Part shown: one piece after another, positions 35,601 to 43,805 of the stretch | Position numbering within the stretch: the stretch's first letter is position 1 | Layout: each line of letters starts with the position of its first letter | Assembly (NCBI GenBank): GCA_965262785.1 | Contig: OZ253559.1 | Span: 1,426,001 to 1,490,000, forward strand | From: G965218495 sp965262785 | Lineage (GTDB): Bacteria > Bacteroidota > Rhodothermia > Rhodothermales > Bin80 | Reading direction: 5' to 3' | Length of the DNA: 64,000 nucleotides | Translations under genes and position numbers: made by a program | Notes under the pieces: generated by a model | Databases searched by the model: none | Told to the model about the DNA's origin: nothing | The model's input: only the letters and a program-made list of their open reading frames with translations

Positions 35601-36914
35601 GTCACAGCGGCGCACATCGCCCAGGTGATGGGGCTATCGCTGTCTTCGGCTGAGTGCGCACTGGCAGGCCTGGAAGGCAGCGGCGACGTGCTTCGTGGAA
35701 AGTTCACGTCCCAGAATTCTGAGCAGTGGTGCCACCGGCGGCTGCTGGCCCGCATGCATCGCAGAACGATAGCGCGGCGTCGAGAGGAGGTTCGGCCCGT
35801 GCCCGTGGTTCAGTACATGCGCTTTCTGATGGCATGGCAGCATGTTGCCGCGGGTTATCGTGTGGCAGGCCTGGCGGGTCTTCACAGCGTTATTGCTCAG
35901 ATAGATGGCTTTGGTGCCGCGGCCGCGGCTTGGGAGCCAGATATTCTTTCGCTGCGCGTGGAGGGCTTTGAACCAGCGATGCTGGACACGCTGTGCTTCA
36001 CGGGCCGGGTCGGATGGTGCAGGCGCTCGGCGAACAAAAGCACTGCCGTAGCACCGGTACGGTCTACACCGATCGCGCTATTCCTGCAGGAGCATGCACC
36101 GCTGCTTGCGGACGCGCCGGCGGACGTGCCCCTGTCACGCCAGGCGCAGCGAGTGTTGGACGTCTTGACCAGGCACGGGGCCTCGTTTCTGGGCGTGATC
36201 CGTGCTGAAACGAAGCTCTTTCCAACGCAGATCGAAGCTGCGCTGGCAGAACTTGTTAGTCGTGGCATGGTCACCAGTGACGGCTTTGCTGGCCTGCGAA
36301 TGCTGCTGGCGCCGGTAGATACCCGGCGGCGCGGGCATCGCAGGGCACCCTTGGGCATGCAGGCCCTTGGGCGGTGGTCAATGGTTGCCACACCTCAAGA
36401 AGCGGACGATGACACCGTTGAAGCGATTGCCCGTATCCTTTTGCGCCGCTACGGCATCGTGTGTCGTCGAATTCTTGCGCGAGAAACTGACCTTCCGCCA
36501 TGGCGCGCGCTGGTACGTACGTATTGGCGTCTTGAGGCGCGTGGAGAGATTCGTGGTGGGCGATTTCTGGCCGGCGTGCCGGGAGAGCATTTTGGACTTC
36601 CGGAAGCTGTGGGCCTGTTGCGCAGCGCAGGGCGCAACAAAGAGATGGCAGCGGAACCCATTGCGATCAGCGCGGCAGATCCGCTCAACCTGGAGGGCGT
36701 CTTGACGCCAGGTCCGCGAATCCCTGCGCTGGCATCAAACCGCATCCTATTCCGGCAAGGCGTGGTGGTGGCGACCGCCGTTGCGGGGGAGACCACCTTT
36801 CACACGAGCCAAACGGACACGGCTGCGTTAAAAAAGGTACTGCTTACGCAACCTGGTGCGGCGGCGCTCAGGCCGCGTGCCAGGCGTCCACACAAAGCCG
36901 CGCCCCTGGCATAG
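32661..36914 (+). CDS. lhr: Lhr-type (large helicase-related) DEAD/DEAH superfamily 2 helicase
   Basis: A 1417-residue ATP-dependent nucleic-acid helicase. Motif I is APTGSGKT (43-50) and motif II is DEIH (169-172). The motif III-like SATQRPL, the motif IV/V block KIIIATASLELGIDIG and motif VI QRIGRAGH are all present. The long C-terminal half is the Lhr core plus a C-terminal winged-helix-rich region, matching the ~1500-residue Lhr family, which works in DNA repair. The start is GTG at 32661 with AGGAAGG about 12 bases upstream. The frame is intact. Confidence 0.93.
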   Translation: MKASFGFHPAVFTWFKQAFGCATPVQSQAWPLIQAGQHVLAAAPTGSGKTLAAFMVALDALFRRALVEGPLPDETFVVYVSPLKALSTDIHLNLDRPLAGIRSAAEKAGLKAPRITTGIRTGDTTASRRASMTRRPPHILVTTPESLYLLLTAERSRATLRTVRTVIIDEIHAVLPSRRGAHLTLTLERLAHVARGPLQRIGLSATQRPLNTVAQFLVGTTGGACATVDLGHRRAMDIALELPASPLDAVMAHEVWAEIYDRLSALAHDHRTTLVFVNGRRLAERIARHVAERLGPDLVAAHHGSLSRATRAEAERRLRNGELKIIIATASLELGIDIGAVELVCTIGSPRSISTFVQRIGRAGHHVGGISKGRLFPTTRDDLLECAALMHALRQGELEEVAPLLQPLDVLAQQIVAESAAEESTEEALFDLVRRAYPYRDLTTETFGEVINMLAHGFVTDRGRRSALLFHDGIHRRVKGRKGARLTALTCGGAIPDNADLRVVLEPEDTFVGTVNEDFAAESIAGDIFQLGNTSWRIRRIGSGVVRVEDAMGAPPNIPFWFGEAPQRSNALSAAVSRLRSDILPHMACRESSANWLVEHYALPVPAADQLAEYLWQSVAILGALPTQNQIVVERFFDESGGMQLVLHAPFGARVNRAWGLALRKRFCRKFNFELQAAATEDAILLSLGPQHSFPLADVLRYLTPGSLHDILVQAVLDAPMFHTRWRWNVNIALAVPRRRGGRKIPAPLQRMQAEDLLVSVFPDAAACLENVGGDRVVPRHPMVAQTVYDCLQVAMDCERLCAVLTGLEQGSITFVTRDVQEPSPLSHEILTARPYAFLDDAPLEERRSQAAQRRRAFAPVDGQGVLDAEVVGRVCTEVRPEVRTSDELHDMLLTIGWIPAPTDGTWAHYFATLTAEGRATQGMIKATGQQVWLPAERLHEAVALWDLVLNPALAPTEAAVSQQSAAQTLARGYLETSGPVTAAHIAQVMGLSLSSAECALAGLEGSGDVLRGKFTSQNSEQWCHRRLLARMHRRTIARRREEVRPVPVVQYMRFLMAWQHVAAGYRVAGLAGLHSVIAQIDGFGAAAAAWEPDILSLRVEGFEPAMLDTLCFTGRVGWCRRSANKSTAVAPVRSTPIALFLQEHAPLLADAPADVPLSRQAQRVLDVLTRHGASFLGVIRAETKLFPTQIEAALAELVSRGMVTSDGFAGLRMLLAPVDTRRRGHRRAPLGMQALGRWSMVATPQEADDDTVEAIARILLRRYGIVCRRILARETDLPPWRALVRTYWRLEARGEIRGGRFLAGVPGEHFGLPEAVGLLRSAGRNKEMAAEPIAISAADPLNLEGVLTPGPRIPALASNRILFRQGVVVATAVAGETTFHTSQTDTAALKKVLLTQPGAAALRPRARRPHKAAPLA

Positions 36915-36947
36915 GGGTTCGCGGCCACTACAGCCACCGTACTGTAG

Positions 36948-37364
36948 CTAGCTGCGCTGCGGCTGCAGCCTAGCGACGGAGGCCTCAATGAGCTCGCGCA
37001 ATACAGCGGGATCGTGGTCACTGAGCCGCTTCACATAGAGGCATCCTTTGCCACAGGAGTGCTTACCCAAGCGCTCCAGGATTGGCTGAAGCGCTGCCAG
37101 GCCACCCATTAGGTACAGTGTCAGGTTTCGCTTGCGCGGCGAGAAGCCCACGAGGAACCAATCTCCTTCGCGACCCGACGCATACTTGTAGTGATATGAT
37201 CCAAATCCGACGATGCTCGCACCCCACATCGCCGGTGGCTCCTGCGTGACCTCTTGCATAAGCGCTGCCAAAGCCAGGCAGTCCTTGCGCCGGCCAGGGT
37301 CCTCAATGGCTTGAATGAATTCGTGAACGCTGGCCTGATTCTTCTTCGTCTTCAGCTCTGCCAT
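36948..37364 (-). CDS. DUF1801 domain protein
   Basis: A 138-residue cytoplasmic protein of the DUF1801 (YdhG-like) fold. Typical features are FIQAIEDPGRRKDCLALAALMQEVT, WGASIVGFGSYHYKY, WFLVGFSPRKRNLTLYLMGG and the C-terminal CLYVKRLSDHD. Some relatives act as frataxin-like iron carriers, but most are uncharacterised. It is convergent with the helicase gene and divergent from the ankyrin gene. Confidence 0.88.
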   Translation of the reverse strand: MAELKTKKNQASVHEFIQAIEDPGRRKDCLALAALMQEVTQEPPAMWGASIVGFGSYHYKYASGREGDWFLVGFSPRKRNLTLYLMGGLAALQPILERLGKHSCGKGCLYVKRLSDHDPAVLRELIEASVARLQPQRS

Positions 37365-37429
37365 GAGTGCAACGAGGATAAAGCGTGTACGTCAAAAGTA
37401 CGGCATTGGAATTTGCATACCTGTAAGCA

Positions 37430-38263
37430 ATGACGCTCCACGAATTGCTTGACTACCACTATGGACCTGATGGTGATGCAGCGCTGGAGAACATGCTTCA
37501 AAAGGGCGCAGATCAGGAGGTCCGGCAGGGTCCTTTTCGGGAAACCGCCCTGCATGTGGCGGCGCGTCGCCGTCGGCTATCGGCCATCAAAATCCTTATA
37601 CAACACCGCGCGGACCCTAATGCGCAAACGGCAGGCGGCAAGACGGCATACGTCCACGCTGCTCGCCGCGGTTTCAGTGAGGTCAGTGAGTTTCTGGCTC
37701 CTATGACCATAGGCGGGACGCTGACACCCGCCGACCGGCTGGCCATGGCTATCGTGCAGGGCAGGGCGGAGGAGGCAGAGCGAATCCTGGCTGTCCGCCC
37801 CGGGTCCGCCCGGACAGGAAATCCCGAGGAGGATCGGCTTCTGGCCGACGTGGCAGGTCGAAACCCCACCTGGCCGGTCTCGCTGCTGATAGCGGCTGGC
37901 GCAGACCTATCAGCGCCCGGCCTTGAAGACGGAACGCCACTCCATCAAGCCGCGTGGTTCGGGCAGCCAGCTAGTGCGCGCCTGCTGATTGATGCAGGCG
38001 CGCCGCTTGAGGTGTTCGACCAGTGCCACCGAAGCTCGCCCTTGGGGTGGGTGGCGCATGGATCACGGTTCAGCGGGAGCGCAGGTGAGCGGCAGGCGGC
38101 GTACGTTGCCATTGCGGAAATGCTTCTGCGGGCGGGAGCTGCGCTCACCTACCCGAATGACTCCGGTCGGGCCTATTTCGATCGTTTGCTCCAGCAGGCA
38201 AGCCGCGCAGTGAGAAGCAGCCTCCTGGAACGCGCAAAATCTCTCGAATTGTTCAATTCGTAG
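37430..38263 (+). CDS. Ankyrin-repeat protein
   Basis: A 277-residue protein with no signal peptide. Ankyrin repeats are visible at about residues 35-95 (ETALHVAARRRRLSAIKILIQHRADPNAQ, then KTAYVHAARRGFSEVSEFL) and 160-215 (GTPLHQAAWFGQPASARLLIDAGAPLEVFD). The N-terminus MTLHELLDYHYGPDGDAALENML looks like another degenerate repeat. A protein-binding role is expected; the partner is unknown. It stands alone between a divergent and a downstream VOC gene. Confidence 0.85.
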   Translation: MTLHELLDYHYGPDGDAALENMLQKGADQEVRQGPFRETALHVAARRRRLSAIKILIQHRADPNAQTAGGKTAYVHAARRGFSEVSEFLAPMTIGGTLTPADRLAMAIVQGRAEEAERILAVRPGSARTGNPEEDRLLADVAGRNPTWPVSLLIAAGADLSAPGLEDGTPLHQAAWFGQPASARLLIDAGAPLEVFDQCHRSSPLGWVAHGSRFSGSAGERQAAYVAIAEMLLRAGAALTYPNDSGRAYFDRLLQQASRAVRSSLLERAKSLELFNS

Positions 38264-38347
38264 CAAAGCGTACATTCACATACGCTATGTTTAGCGCACA
38301 TTAAAGGACAGGTTCAGGGCTCCACTGCCAAGAGAACTCAGTGCAAT

Positions 38348-38842
38348 ATGAACAGACTTGATTTGGGCGCCTTCTCCGTCAGCCTGGCGGTAAAGGACCT
38401 CGCCGTTTCCCGTGCCTTTTATGAGATGCTGGGCTTCACCGTGACGGGTGGAGGTGGGGGTTACCTCATGCTCCGGCAGGGCGCTGCCTTTATAGGGCTA
38501 TTCCAAGGCATGTTCGAGGGGAATATCCTGACGTTCAATCCCGGGCTGCGCGTAAAGGATGGCGACACGGATGATCCGCTCAGGGATTGGCGCGTGAGCG
38601 ACTTTACGGATATCCGCGACATTCAGCAGCTACTGAAGGCAGGCGAGGTGGAGCTTATCAGCGGCGTTGATGAAGCTGATAACAGGAATGGGCCTGCGAG
38701 CCTGATGCTTACAGACCCCGATGGCAATGTCATTCTGATTGACCAGTTCTTCCCTCGGCCTGGCACGGAACAGGCGACAGCTGTTCATGAGGACGGCAGC
38801 TGCGAACAATCACCAGACAGGCAAGTGAGTGATGGTCAGTAG
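38348..38842 (+). CDS. VOC family (glyoxalase-like) protein
   Basis: A 164-residue single-domain vicinal-oxygen-chelate fold protein. It has [21 protein letters not shown] at the start and [19 protein letters not shown] at the end of the domain. The C-terminal ~25 residues are a polar tail. The reaction and metal use are unknown. Its last codons overlap the start of the next gene by 11 bp, which suggests translational coupling. Confidence 0.85.
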   Translation: MNRLDLGAFSVSLAVKDLAVSRAFYEMLGFTVTGGGGGYLMLRQGAAFIGLFQGMFEGNILTFNPGLRVKDGDTDDPLRDWRVSDFTDIRDIQQLLKAGEVELISGVDEADNRNGPASLMLTDPDGNVILIDQFFPRPGTEQATAVHEDGSCEQSPDRQVSDGQ

Positions 38843-39278
38843 TCTAGTCATCGATTTTGTGCAGATGCCGTGGTCGCAGTCGTCAGCAAGTTGGCGATAC
38901 CATAGCGAAGAGGTCTGGAGCGCGCTGCAAAAGGCAGTGAGCGATGATGGCGACAGCGTGCATATTCTCGGAGAAGCGAGTGCGAATGATCACCTTTCGG
39001 GCGTTCTTAAGGTTGCGCGCGGTGGCTTCCGGGCAAGCGTCACCATTGAGGGAATCGAGTGGGCGCCGCCGAAGACCAAGGCGCTCTTAAGTCCGGATCA
39101 CGAAGGTCACCGCCAATACTTTGAGGACTTGAAGGTGAAGATCGCGGCGAGCAGCAGCGCCGTCACCGCTACCGTTAACGCACGCTTTCCGGCGGAAGAG
39201 AAGGGAAGAATGGAATTCATGCTGCGCACCCTGTGGGACCTTCAGCTTCTCTCGCTGCGGATCCTTCAGGATGCCTGA
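38832..39278 (+). CDS. Hypothetical protein coupled to VOC gene
   Basis: A 148-residue protein I do not recognise. No signal peptide or membrane segment is seen. The composition is typical of a soluble alpha+beta protein ([47 protein letters not shown]). ATG at 38832 is preferred; GTG at 38829 is also possible. It overlaps the end of the VOC gene in another frame, so it is probably translated together with it. Confidence 0.6.
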   Translation: MVSSLVIDFVQMPWSQSSASWRYHSEEVWSALQKAVSDDGDSVHILGEASANDHLSGVLKVARGGFRASVTIEGIEWAPPKTKALLSPDHEGHRQYFEDLKVKIAASSSAVTATVNARFPAEEKGRMEFMLRTLWDLQLLSLRILQDA

Positions 39279-39358
39279 CGCGGAGTAGGCTTCCGCATGG
39301 CTAGTAATCGTACCCTGGGAACATTGACTGCATTTATGCGTAAGCCAGATCGGAACAG

Positions 39359-39374
39359 CGGACATATATGTTCG
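39359..39374. promoter_or_regulatory. Palindromic putative LexA operator
   Basis: CGGACATATATGTTCG is an inverted repeat with one mismatched pair (CGGAC/GTTCG arms around ATATAT). It lies 19 bp before the lexA start and resembles GAAC/GTTC-type SOS boxes, although the centre is two bases longer than the Bacillus consensus. Autoregulation of lexA is the natural inference. Confidence 0.45.
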
Positions 39375-39393
39375 TATCTTATTACCATCATGT

Positions 39394-40113
39394 ATGAGTA
39401 ATGATAACCAGCGTACACAACTAAGCGCAATTGCTATGCCAGCGAACAAGCTAACAAAGAAGCAGAATGCATTTGCTGACTTCATCAGGAGCTTCATGCA
39501 GGATAACGAAGGCGACTGGCCGACGTATCGAGAGCTTCAGGGCGAATTTGACTGGGTTTCTCCCAACAGCGTGACGCAGAATATCCGAGCGTTGCTGAAA
39601 AAGGGCATTCTGGTCAAGTTCGGGGTGGGCTACAAGTTTCGTGACGAGTTGCCGCAGGAGCGCGGTGTCCCGATCAAGGGTGTGATCGCGGCGGGTCAGC
39701 TGCAGGAAGCTGTCGAGGCCAACCTTGGTTCTATCACTCTGGAGACGCTGTTTCCGGACTTGAGCCGAATGTTTGCTCTGCGAGTCTCGGGTCAATCGAT
39801 GGCCGGCGCAGACATTCGCAGCGGAGACTACGTGCTGCTGGTAGACGACGACATTCCCAACGGCGGCATCGGCGCGATACTCTATAACGGCGAAACATCG
39901 CTGAAACGAATCTACATGGAAAGCAGCGGGCTTCGACTAGAGCCGGCCAACCCGGAATACGACAACATCCGCATTGAGCCGGATATCTTCGAAGAAGTGA
40001 CGGTGCTCGGGCGCTACATCGGACACGTCAACCAGACGGGTATCCACAAGCACAAGCCTACGCCGTTACGGCGCGTAGGGAAGCCGAAGATTTCCCGATT
40101 CCGTCCGCGATAA
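39394..40113 (+). CDS. lexA: LexA-type SOS repressor (S24 peptidase)
   Basis: A 239-residue protein. The N-terminal winged-helix DNA-binding domain spans about residues 20-75 (TKKQNAFADFIRSFMQDN... SPNSVTQNIRALLKKGIL). The self-cleavage site is A100-G101 (GVIAAGQL). The catalytic dyad is S135 (VSGQSMAGADIRSGDYVLL) and K171 (ETSLKRIY). RecA-stimulated autocleavage would derepress DNA-damage genes. The 20-residue N-terminal and the basic C-terminal extensions (HKPTPLRRVGKPKISRFRPR) are longer than in E. coli LexA. No mutagenesis cassette is adjacent. Confidence 0.9.
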   Translation: MSNDNQRTQLSAIAMPANKLTKKQNAFADFIRSFMQDNEGDWPTYRELQGEFDWVSPNSVTQNIRALLKKGILVKFGVGYKFRDELPQERGVPIKGVIAAGQLQEAVEANLGSITLETLFPDLSRMFALRVSGQSMAGADIRSGDYVLLVDDDIPNGGIGAILYNGETSLKRIYMESSGLRLEPANPEYDNIRIEPDIFEEVTVLGRYIGHVNQTGIHKHKPTPLRRVGKPKISRFRPR

Positions 40114-40124
40114 ACGCATCCGGC

Positions 40125-40556
40125 CTAGTCGTCCAGGCGTTCGCAGTAGGGTACGGCGAGATTCCTCTCGACGTAGCGCTTGAGCAGGCGCAGGTACATG
40201 GCCCAGCAGAAGCTGGAAACGCGGTAGTGCGTGTTGGTCGAAAGCCATCCGGTATGCGCGAAGCTGAGAACCGTCTGGCTGTTGCGTGCGTGCAGGTCTA
40301 TGCGTAGTCGTGTGCCTTGCCAGTCCGGGTCTGCATTCGTGAATTCCCATTCAATGTGGTCTGGCGCCGCGCATGCGGTAACCATGGCATGCCAGATGTA
40401 GCCCGGTCCAAAATCGAGAGTGTAAGAATGGCCTACCGAAGGCATGCCGTCAGCACGCAGAGTCCACCAGGCATTTAGTCCATCGGGAGTGGATATCGCG
40501 TCAAATACACCTGCAATGGGCGCACGAATAGGGAGTTCGTGATAGATGTTTGCCAT
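40125..40556 (-). CDS. SRPBCC/AHSA1-like protein
   Basis: A 143-residue protein of the Bet v1-like fold: N-terminal HELPIRAPIAGVFDAISTPDGLNAWWT, then HSYTLDFGPGYIWHAMV, and a closing helix WAMYLRLLKRYVERNL. Such proteins bind hydrophobic ligands or act on Hsp90 (Aha1-like), but no specific role can be read. It is convergent with lexA (11 bp between stops) and divergent from the DUF1835 gene. Confidence 0.85.
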   Translation of the reverse strand: MANIYHELPIRAPIAGVFDAISTPDGLNAWWTLRADGMPSVGHSYTLDFGPGYIWHAMVTACAAPDHIEWEFTNADPDWQGTRLRIDLHARNSQTVLSFAHTGWLSTNTHYRVSSFCWAMYLRLLKRYVERNLAVPYCERLDD

Positions 40557-40652
40557 GGATAGCAGTCACAAGAGTGTCAGAACGATGCCTCGATGCGGAT
40601 GCACCAGGAGGGATCCCGGTGCTCGCGCTTGGTGTGTAACGCCCTGCTTGTC

Positions 40653-41627
40653 ATGCTGTTACACATAACCAATGGGGACGGTGCCGCGGCGCTCTTGGCT
40701 GCCGGTGGCTGTGCAGGGGAGATCTTGCCGTGGCGTGACGTGTTGCACGAAGGGCCGGTGCCGGCACTGGAATTGGCGGCACTAAGCCGGATTCGTGCGG
40801 AGTTTCTGGCCAGCCGCGGCTGGGGCGCCTTGCCCGCATTGTGCACGTCGTTTGCAACGCGCGATCGCACGCTTGCGGAGTTTCGGGCCTATGATGAACT
40901 CGTGCTGTGGTTTGAACATGATCTCTATGACCAGCTGCAGTTGGCGCAGGTGTTATCATTCCTGGCAAGTGAAGAGCGAAATGGCAGTTGCATCACTCTG
41001 ATATGTATTGATCGGCACGAAGGCGTAACGCTGTTTCGGGGGCTTGCGGATCTCATGCCCACGCATGTCGCGCCGCTATTTGCTGCGCGGGGAAGGGTTA
41101 CCGGGGCGGCCTACCACGTAGCATCCGAGGCGTGGGGTGCCTTCACGGGTGCGGACCCGTCGGCAGTGGAGTCTTTTTTGGCTAGCGACTCATCGGCGCT
41201 GCCCTTTATGCGCGCGGCGCTCTTGCGGCATCTCCAGGAGCTGCCGTCCACCTTCAACGGTCTTGGCCGCACGGCACATCATGCACTGAATGCTGTTGCG
41301 TCCGGCTGCATTGCGCCCGTTTCGTTGCTTGAGGCCCACTGGGACCAGGAAACGGCGCCCTTCATGGGGGACTGGTCCTTTTGGCATGAACTCCAGTCCA
41401 TGGCACGGGCTCCTGCGCCTCTTTTAACCATTGAGGGTGCCTGTAGCGAACGGGACATGCAGGGTGCTACCCTGAGCGTGACAGATGAGGGCGCTGCCGT
41501 CCTAACAGGTAAACTCGACGCAATTCATCTGCGTGGCATAGACCGGTGGTATGGAGGCGTACATCTGATGGGTCGCCACGCACGCTGGCGTTGGGACGCC
41601 AGCGAATGCTGTGTGGTGCGCGGATAA
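40653..41627 (+). CDS. DUF1835 domain protein
   Basis: A 324-residue protein. The start at 40653 is chosen because the family begins M-L-H-I-x-N-G-D, here MLLHITNGDGAAALLAAGGC, directly followed by GEILPWRDVLHEGPVP, the DUF1835 hallmark. It continues with LWFEHDLYDQLQLAQVLSFL and a C-terminal DUF3658-like region (MGRHARWRWD). The function is unknown and no neighbours suggest one. Confidence 0.85.
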   Translation: MLLHITNGDGAAALLAAGGCAGEILPWRDVLHEGPVPALELAALSRIRAEFLASRGWGALPALCTSFATRDRTLAEFRAYDELVLWFEHDLYDQLQLAQVLSFLASEERNGSCITLICIDRHEGVTLFRGLADLMPTHVAPLFAARGRVTGAAYHVASEAWGAFTGADPSAVESFLASDSSALPFMRAALLRHLQELPSTFNGLGRTAHHALNAVASGCIAPVSLLEAHWDQETAPFMGDWSFWHELQSMARAPAPLLTIEGACSERDMQGATLSVTDEGAAVLTGKLDAIHLRGIDRWYGGVHLMGRHARWRWDASECCVVRG

Positions 41628-41756
41628 AGGACTTGCCTGGATGCCGATGGTAACACCTGGCAAGGAGTGTGCGTATCAGGCTTATCAGAATAGGCTGCGG
41701 CGCGTATTTTCCAAGTTGTAGCCTACATCATTGACTCACCAAAACAGTCAAGATTG

Positions 41757-42203
41757 ATGAATCCTACTCTTCGTTCCATCTTGAGCATGGTTGCAGGATT
41801 TGCCGTGATTTTCGTTTCGACGATGGTCCTTCTTACTACGGCCTACCTGATTCTGGGGGCTGACTGGTCGTTCAAGCCCGACTCCTGGGAGGCTTCGGCC
41901 GGGTGGCTTGCGCTTAGCATAATAGTTGGTCTTGTGACGGCGCTTGCAGGAGGTTTGGTAGCGCAGCGCCTTGACCGCTCAGGAACGGGTGCGCTAATCC
42001 TTATGGCCGTAATCGTTGTCCTCGGACTCTGGATGGCAATCGCCGCAGGCTCGCCCGAAGCGCCAGGGCCGCGTACAATTGCGTCGCCCAGCAATCTCGA
42101 GGCCATGCAGAATGCTGTCCAGCCTGTATGGATCAACTACCTGAATCCGCTGCTGGGCTTTATTGGTGTGTTTGTGGCTACGAAGCTGTTGCGGAAGCGG
42201 TAG
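41757..42203 (+). CDS. Hypothetical four-helix membrane protein 1
   Basis: A 148-residue protein with about four transmembrane segments (8-35, 47-70, 78-98, 128-145). The segment ADWSFKPDSWEASAGWLALSI is matched by ...GAEWLVQPESWSVSAGWIAVT in the next protein, so the two are tandem paralogues. No family is recognised. ATG at 41757 is preferred over TTG at 41754. Confidence 0.65.
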   Translation: MNPTLRSILSMVAGFAVIFVSTMVLLTTAYLILGADWSFKPDSWEASAGWLALSIIVGLVTALAGGLVAQRLDRSGTGALILMAVIVVLGLWMAIAAGSPEAPGPRTIASPSNLEAMQNAVQPVWINYLNPLLGFIGVFVATKLLRKR

Positions 42204-42427
42204 CGATTTGGGCTATGGTCCGCTATTCTTGGATTGCCCCCGTGAGCAGGCAATTGTTGTCTTGGCTGCGTCCAGAGCAGGTGATGGTCCGCCCGTCCGG
42301 CCTTGAAGCGCAGTCCATTACCACGTGCTCTCGATCCCAAGCCAGGACGGAGATTGGAATGAGTGCAATTGCATTGAAACGGGTGTGCCTTTCGGGGTAC
42401 GCTCGGCACTAGAACGACAGCGCAGCG

Positions 42428-42943
42428 ATGTACTTCATCTGGCGTCTGCTCTTGTGGCCCTTTCGCTTCGTGGCGAGGAATTTCCGCGCACTCTTAGCCG
42501 GCCTGTTAGGGTATGGAGTCATGAGCGGCGTAACGACGGCCGTAATTGCCGGTGCTTACCGCGCGTGGGGCGCAGAATGGCTGGTTCAGCCGGAGTCGTG
42601 GAGCGTGTCCGCGGGCTGGATTGCGGTGACCATGGTCGCCACTATCGCAGGAGCAGGCGGAGGAGGCTTCCTTTGTCAGCTGGCAGACAAGACAGGCAGG
42701 GGCACCAGGCTCTTTGTTTGCGGCATTGTCTTGATCGGACTGGCCACGCTGTATCAGGCGGGTGATGTGCCGGCGGTCGGGCCCCGAGAAGGCATTCCGG
42801 AGCTTGCAGAGATCCTCAGGCACGCAGTGAGCCCGAATTGGGTCATGGCGTTGACGGCCGCTTTGGCAGCAATTTCCGTACTTGCTGCCGCGAGATGCGT
42901 ACGGCGCCCCGGCCAGGCAGAATACGACCCGGCACCTGCCTGA
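42428..42943 (+). CDS. Hypothetical four-helix membrane protein 2
   Basis: A 171-residue paralogue of the preceding protein with the same order of segments: an N-terminal helix, the P-x-SW-x-x-SAGW motif before helix 2, a Gly/Ala-rich helix 2, a basic loop (LADKTGRGTR) and two more helices. The 224 bp between the two genes hold nothing recognisable. A tandem duplication is likely; the function is unknown. Confidence 0.65.
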   Translation: MYFIWRLLLWPFRFVARNFRALLAGLLGYGVMSGVTTAVIAGAYRAWGAEWLVQPESWSVSAGWIAVTMVATIAGAGGGGFLCQLADKTGRGTRLFVCGIVLIGLATLYQAGDVPAVGPREGIPELAEILRHAVSPNWVMALTAALAAISVLAAARCVRRPGQAEYDPAPA

Positions 42944-42966
42944 CGATTCCTGCGTCCTGTAAGGAA

Positions 42967-43764
42967 TTACGCTGTCATGTCCTCGTACTTGATGAGTGAC
43001 AGCGGTGCACCATTGGGGTCTTGGATGTGGGCCAAGCGACCTACACCGGGCAGGTCAAACGGGGGCGCCAGAACCGTTGCACCGTGCGAGGTCGCCGTGG
43101 CGATGCGGTCGTCCACGTTGTCAACGGTGATGTAGCCGCGCCAGTGTGGTGGCGCGTTTTCGGGCAGGAATTCGGCGATCCCGCCGATGCCTACCTCGCC
43201 TACGTTGATTTGACGGTAGATGCCATAGGGCGTGGAGGTTTCTTGGAATGTCCAGCCGAACAACTCTCCGTAGAACGCCGCCGCCGCCGCGCCGTCGGTA
43301 GTATTCAGCTCGAACCAGCTGAAGAGACCATGCCTGCGGAACGTAGAGACAAAGTCCGTGACCCCTTCGGATTCTTCTTTGGGGGCTACGAACTGGATAG
43401 CATACAGCACTGCGCCCTGCGGATCCATGATGCCGCAGAACGGGCCCATCGGCGTGTCTGTGACCGGAATGAGTAGTTGAGGCTTGTGCTCTTCCACCAA
43501 CGCGCGCACATTCCGCACGGTGACATAGAAACCCCAACACGGCGGAATGTCCTCGTGGGGTCGCTTCATGCAACCCGCAGCGTTTGTGCGATCGGCCGTG
43601 GCAACGTAGTACGTACCCCCGCCTTCCATCTCCATGGGTACGGAGTAGTGCTGCCAGCCGAGCAGCTTTGCGTAGAATTCCAAGGACACGGTCGGATCAA
43701 TGGCGAGATACTCACTCCAACTGATGGCGCCGTGCGTAACAAAGGGATTCATCGTGGGAAACAT
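42967..43764 (-). CDS. Two-domain VOC family protein
   Basis: A 265-residue protein with two tandem glyoxalase-like domains. Domain 1 covers about residues 8-130 (AISWSEYLAIDPTVSLEFYAKLLGW ... GIMDPQGAVLYAIQF) and domain 2 about 145-260 (LFSWFELNTTDGAAAAAFYGELFGW ... HIQDPNGAPLSLIKY). This layout matches the CFP-30B-like family often found in actinobacteria and proteobacteria, whose substrate is not known. No signal peptide is seen. Confidence 0.9.
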   Translation of the reverse strand: MFPTMNPFVTHGAISWSEYLAIDPTVSLEFYAKLLGWQHYSVPMEMEGGGTYYVATADRTNAAGCMKRPHEDIPPCWGFYVTVRNVRALVEEHKPQLLIPVTDTPMGPFCGIMDPQGAVLYAIQFVAPKEESEGVTDFVSTFRRHGLFSWFELNTTDGAAAAAFYGELFGWTFQETSTPYGIYRQINVGEVGIGGIAEFLPENAPPHWRGYITVDNVDDRIATATSHGATVLAPPFDLPGVGRLAHIQDPNGAPLSLIKYEDMTA

Positions 43765-43805
43765 GAACGTGCTGAGTCTGGTGGTGGGTGGTCAGGACAA
43801 CTTGG

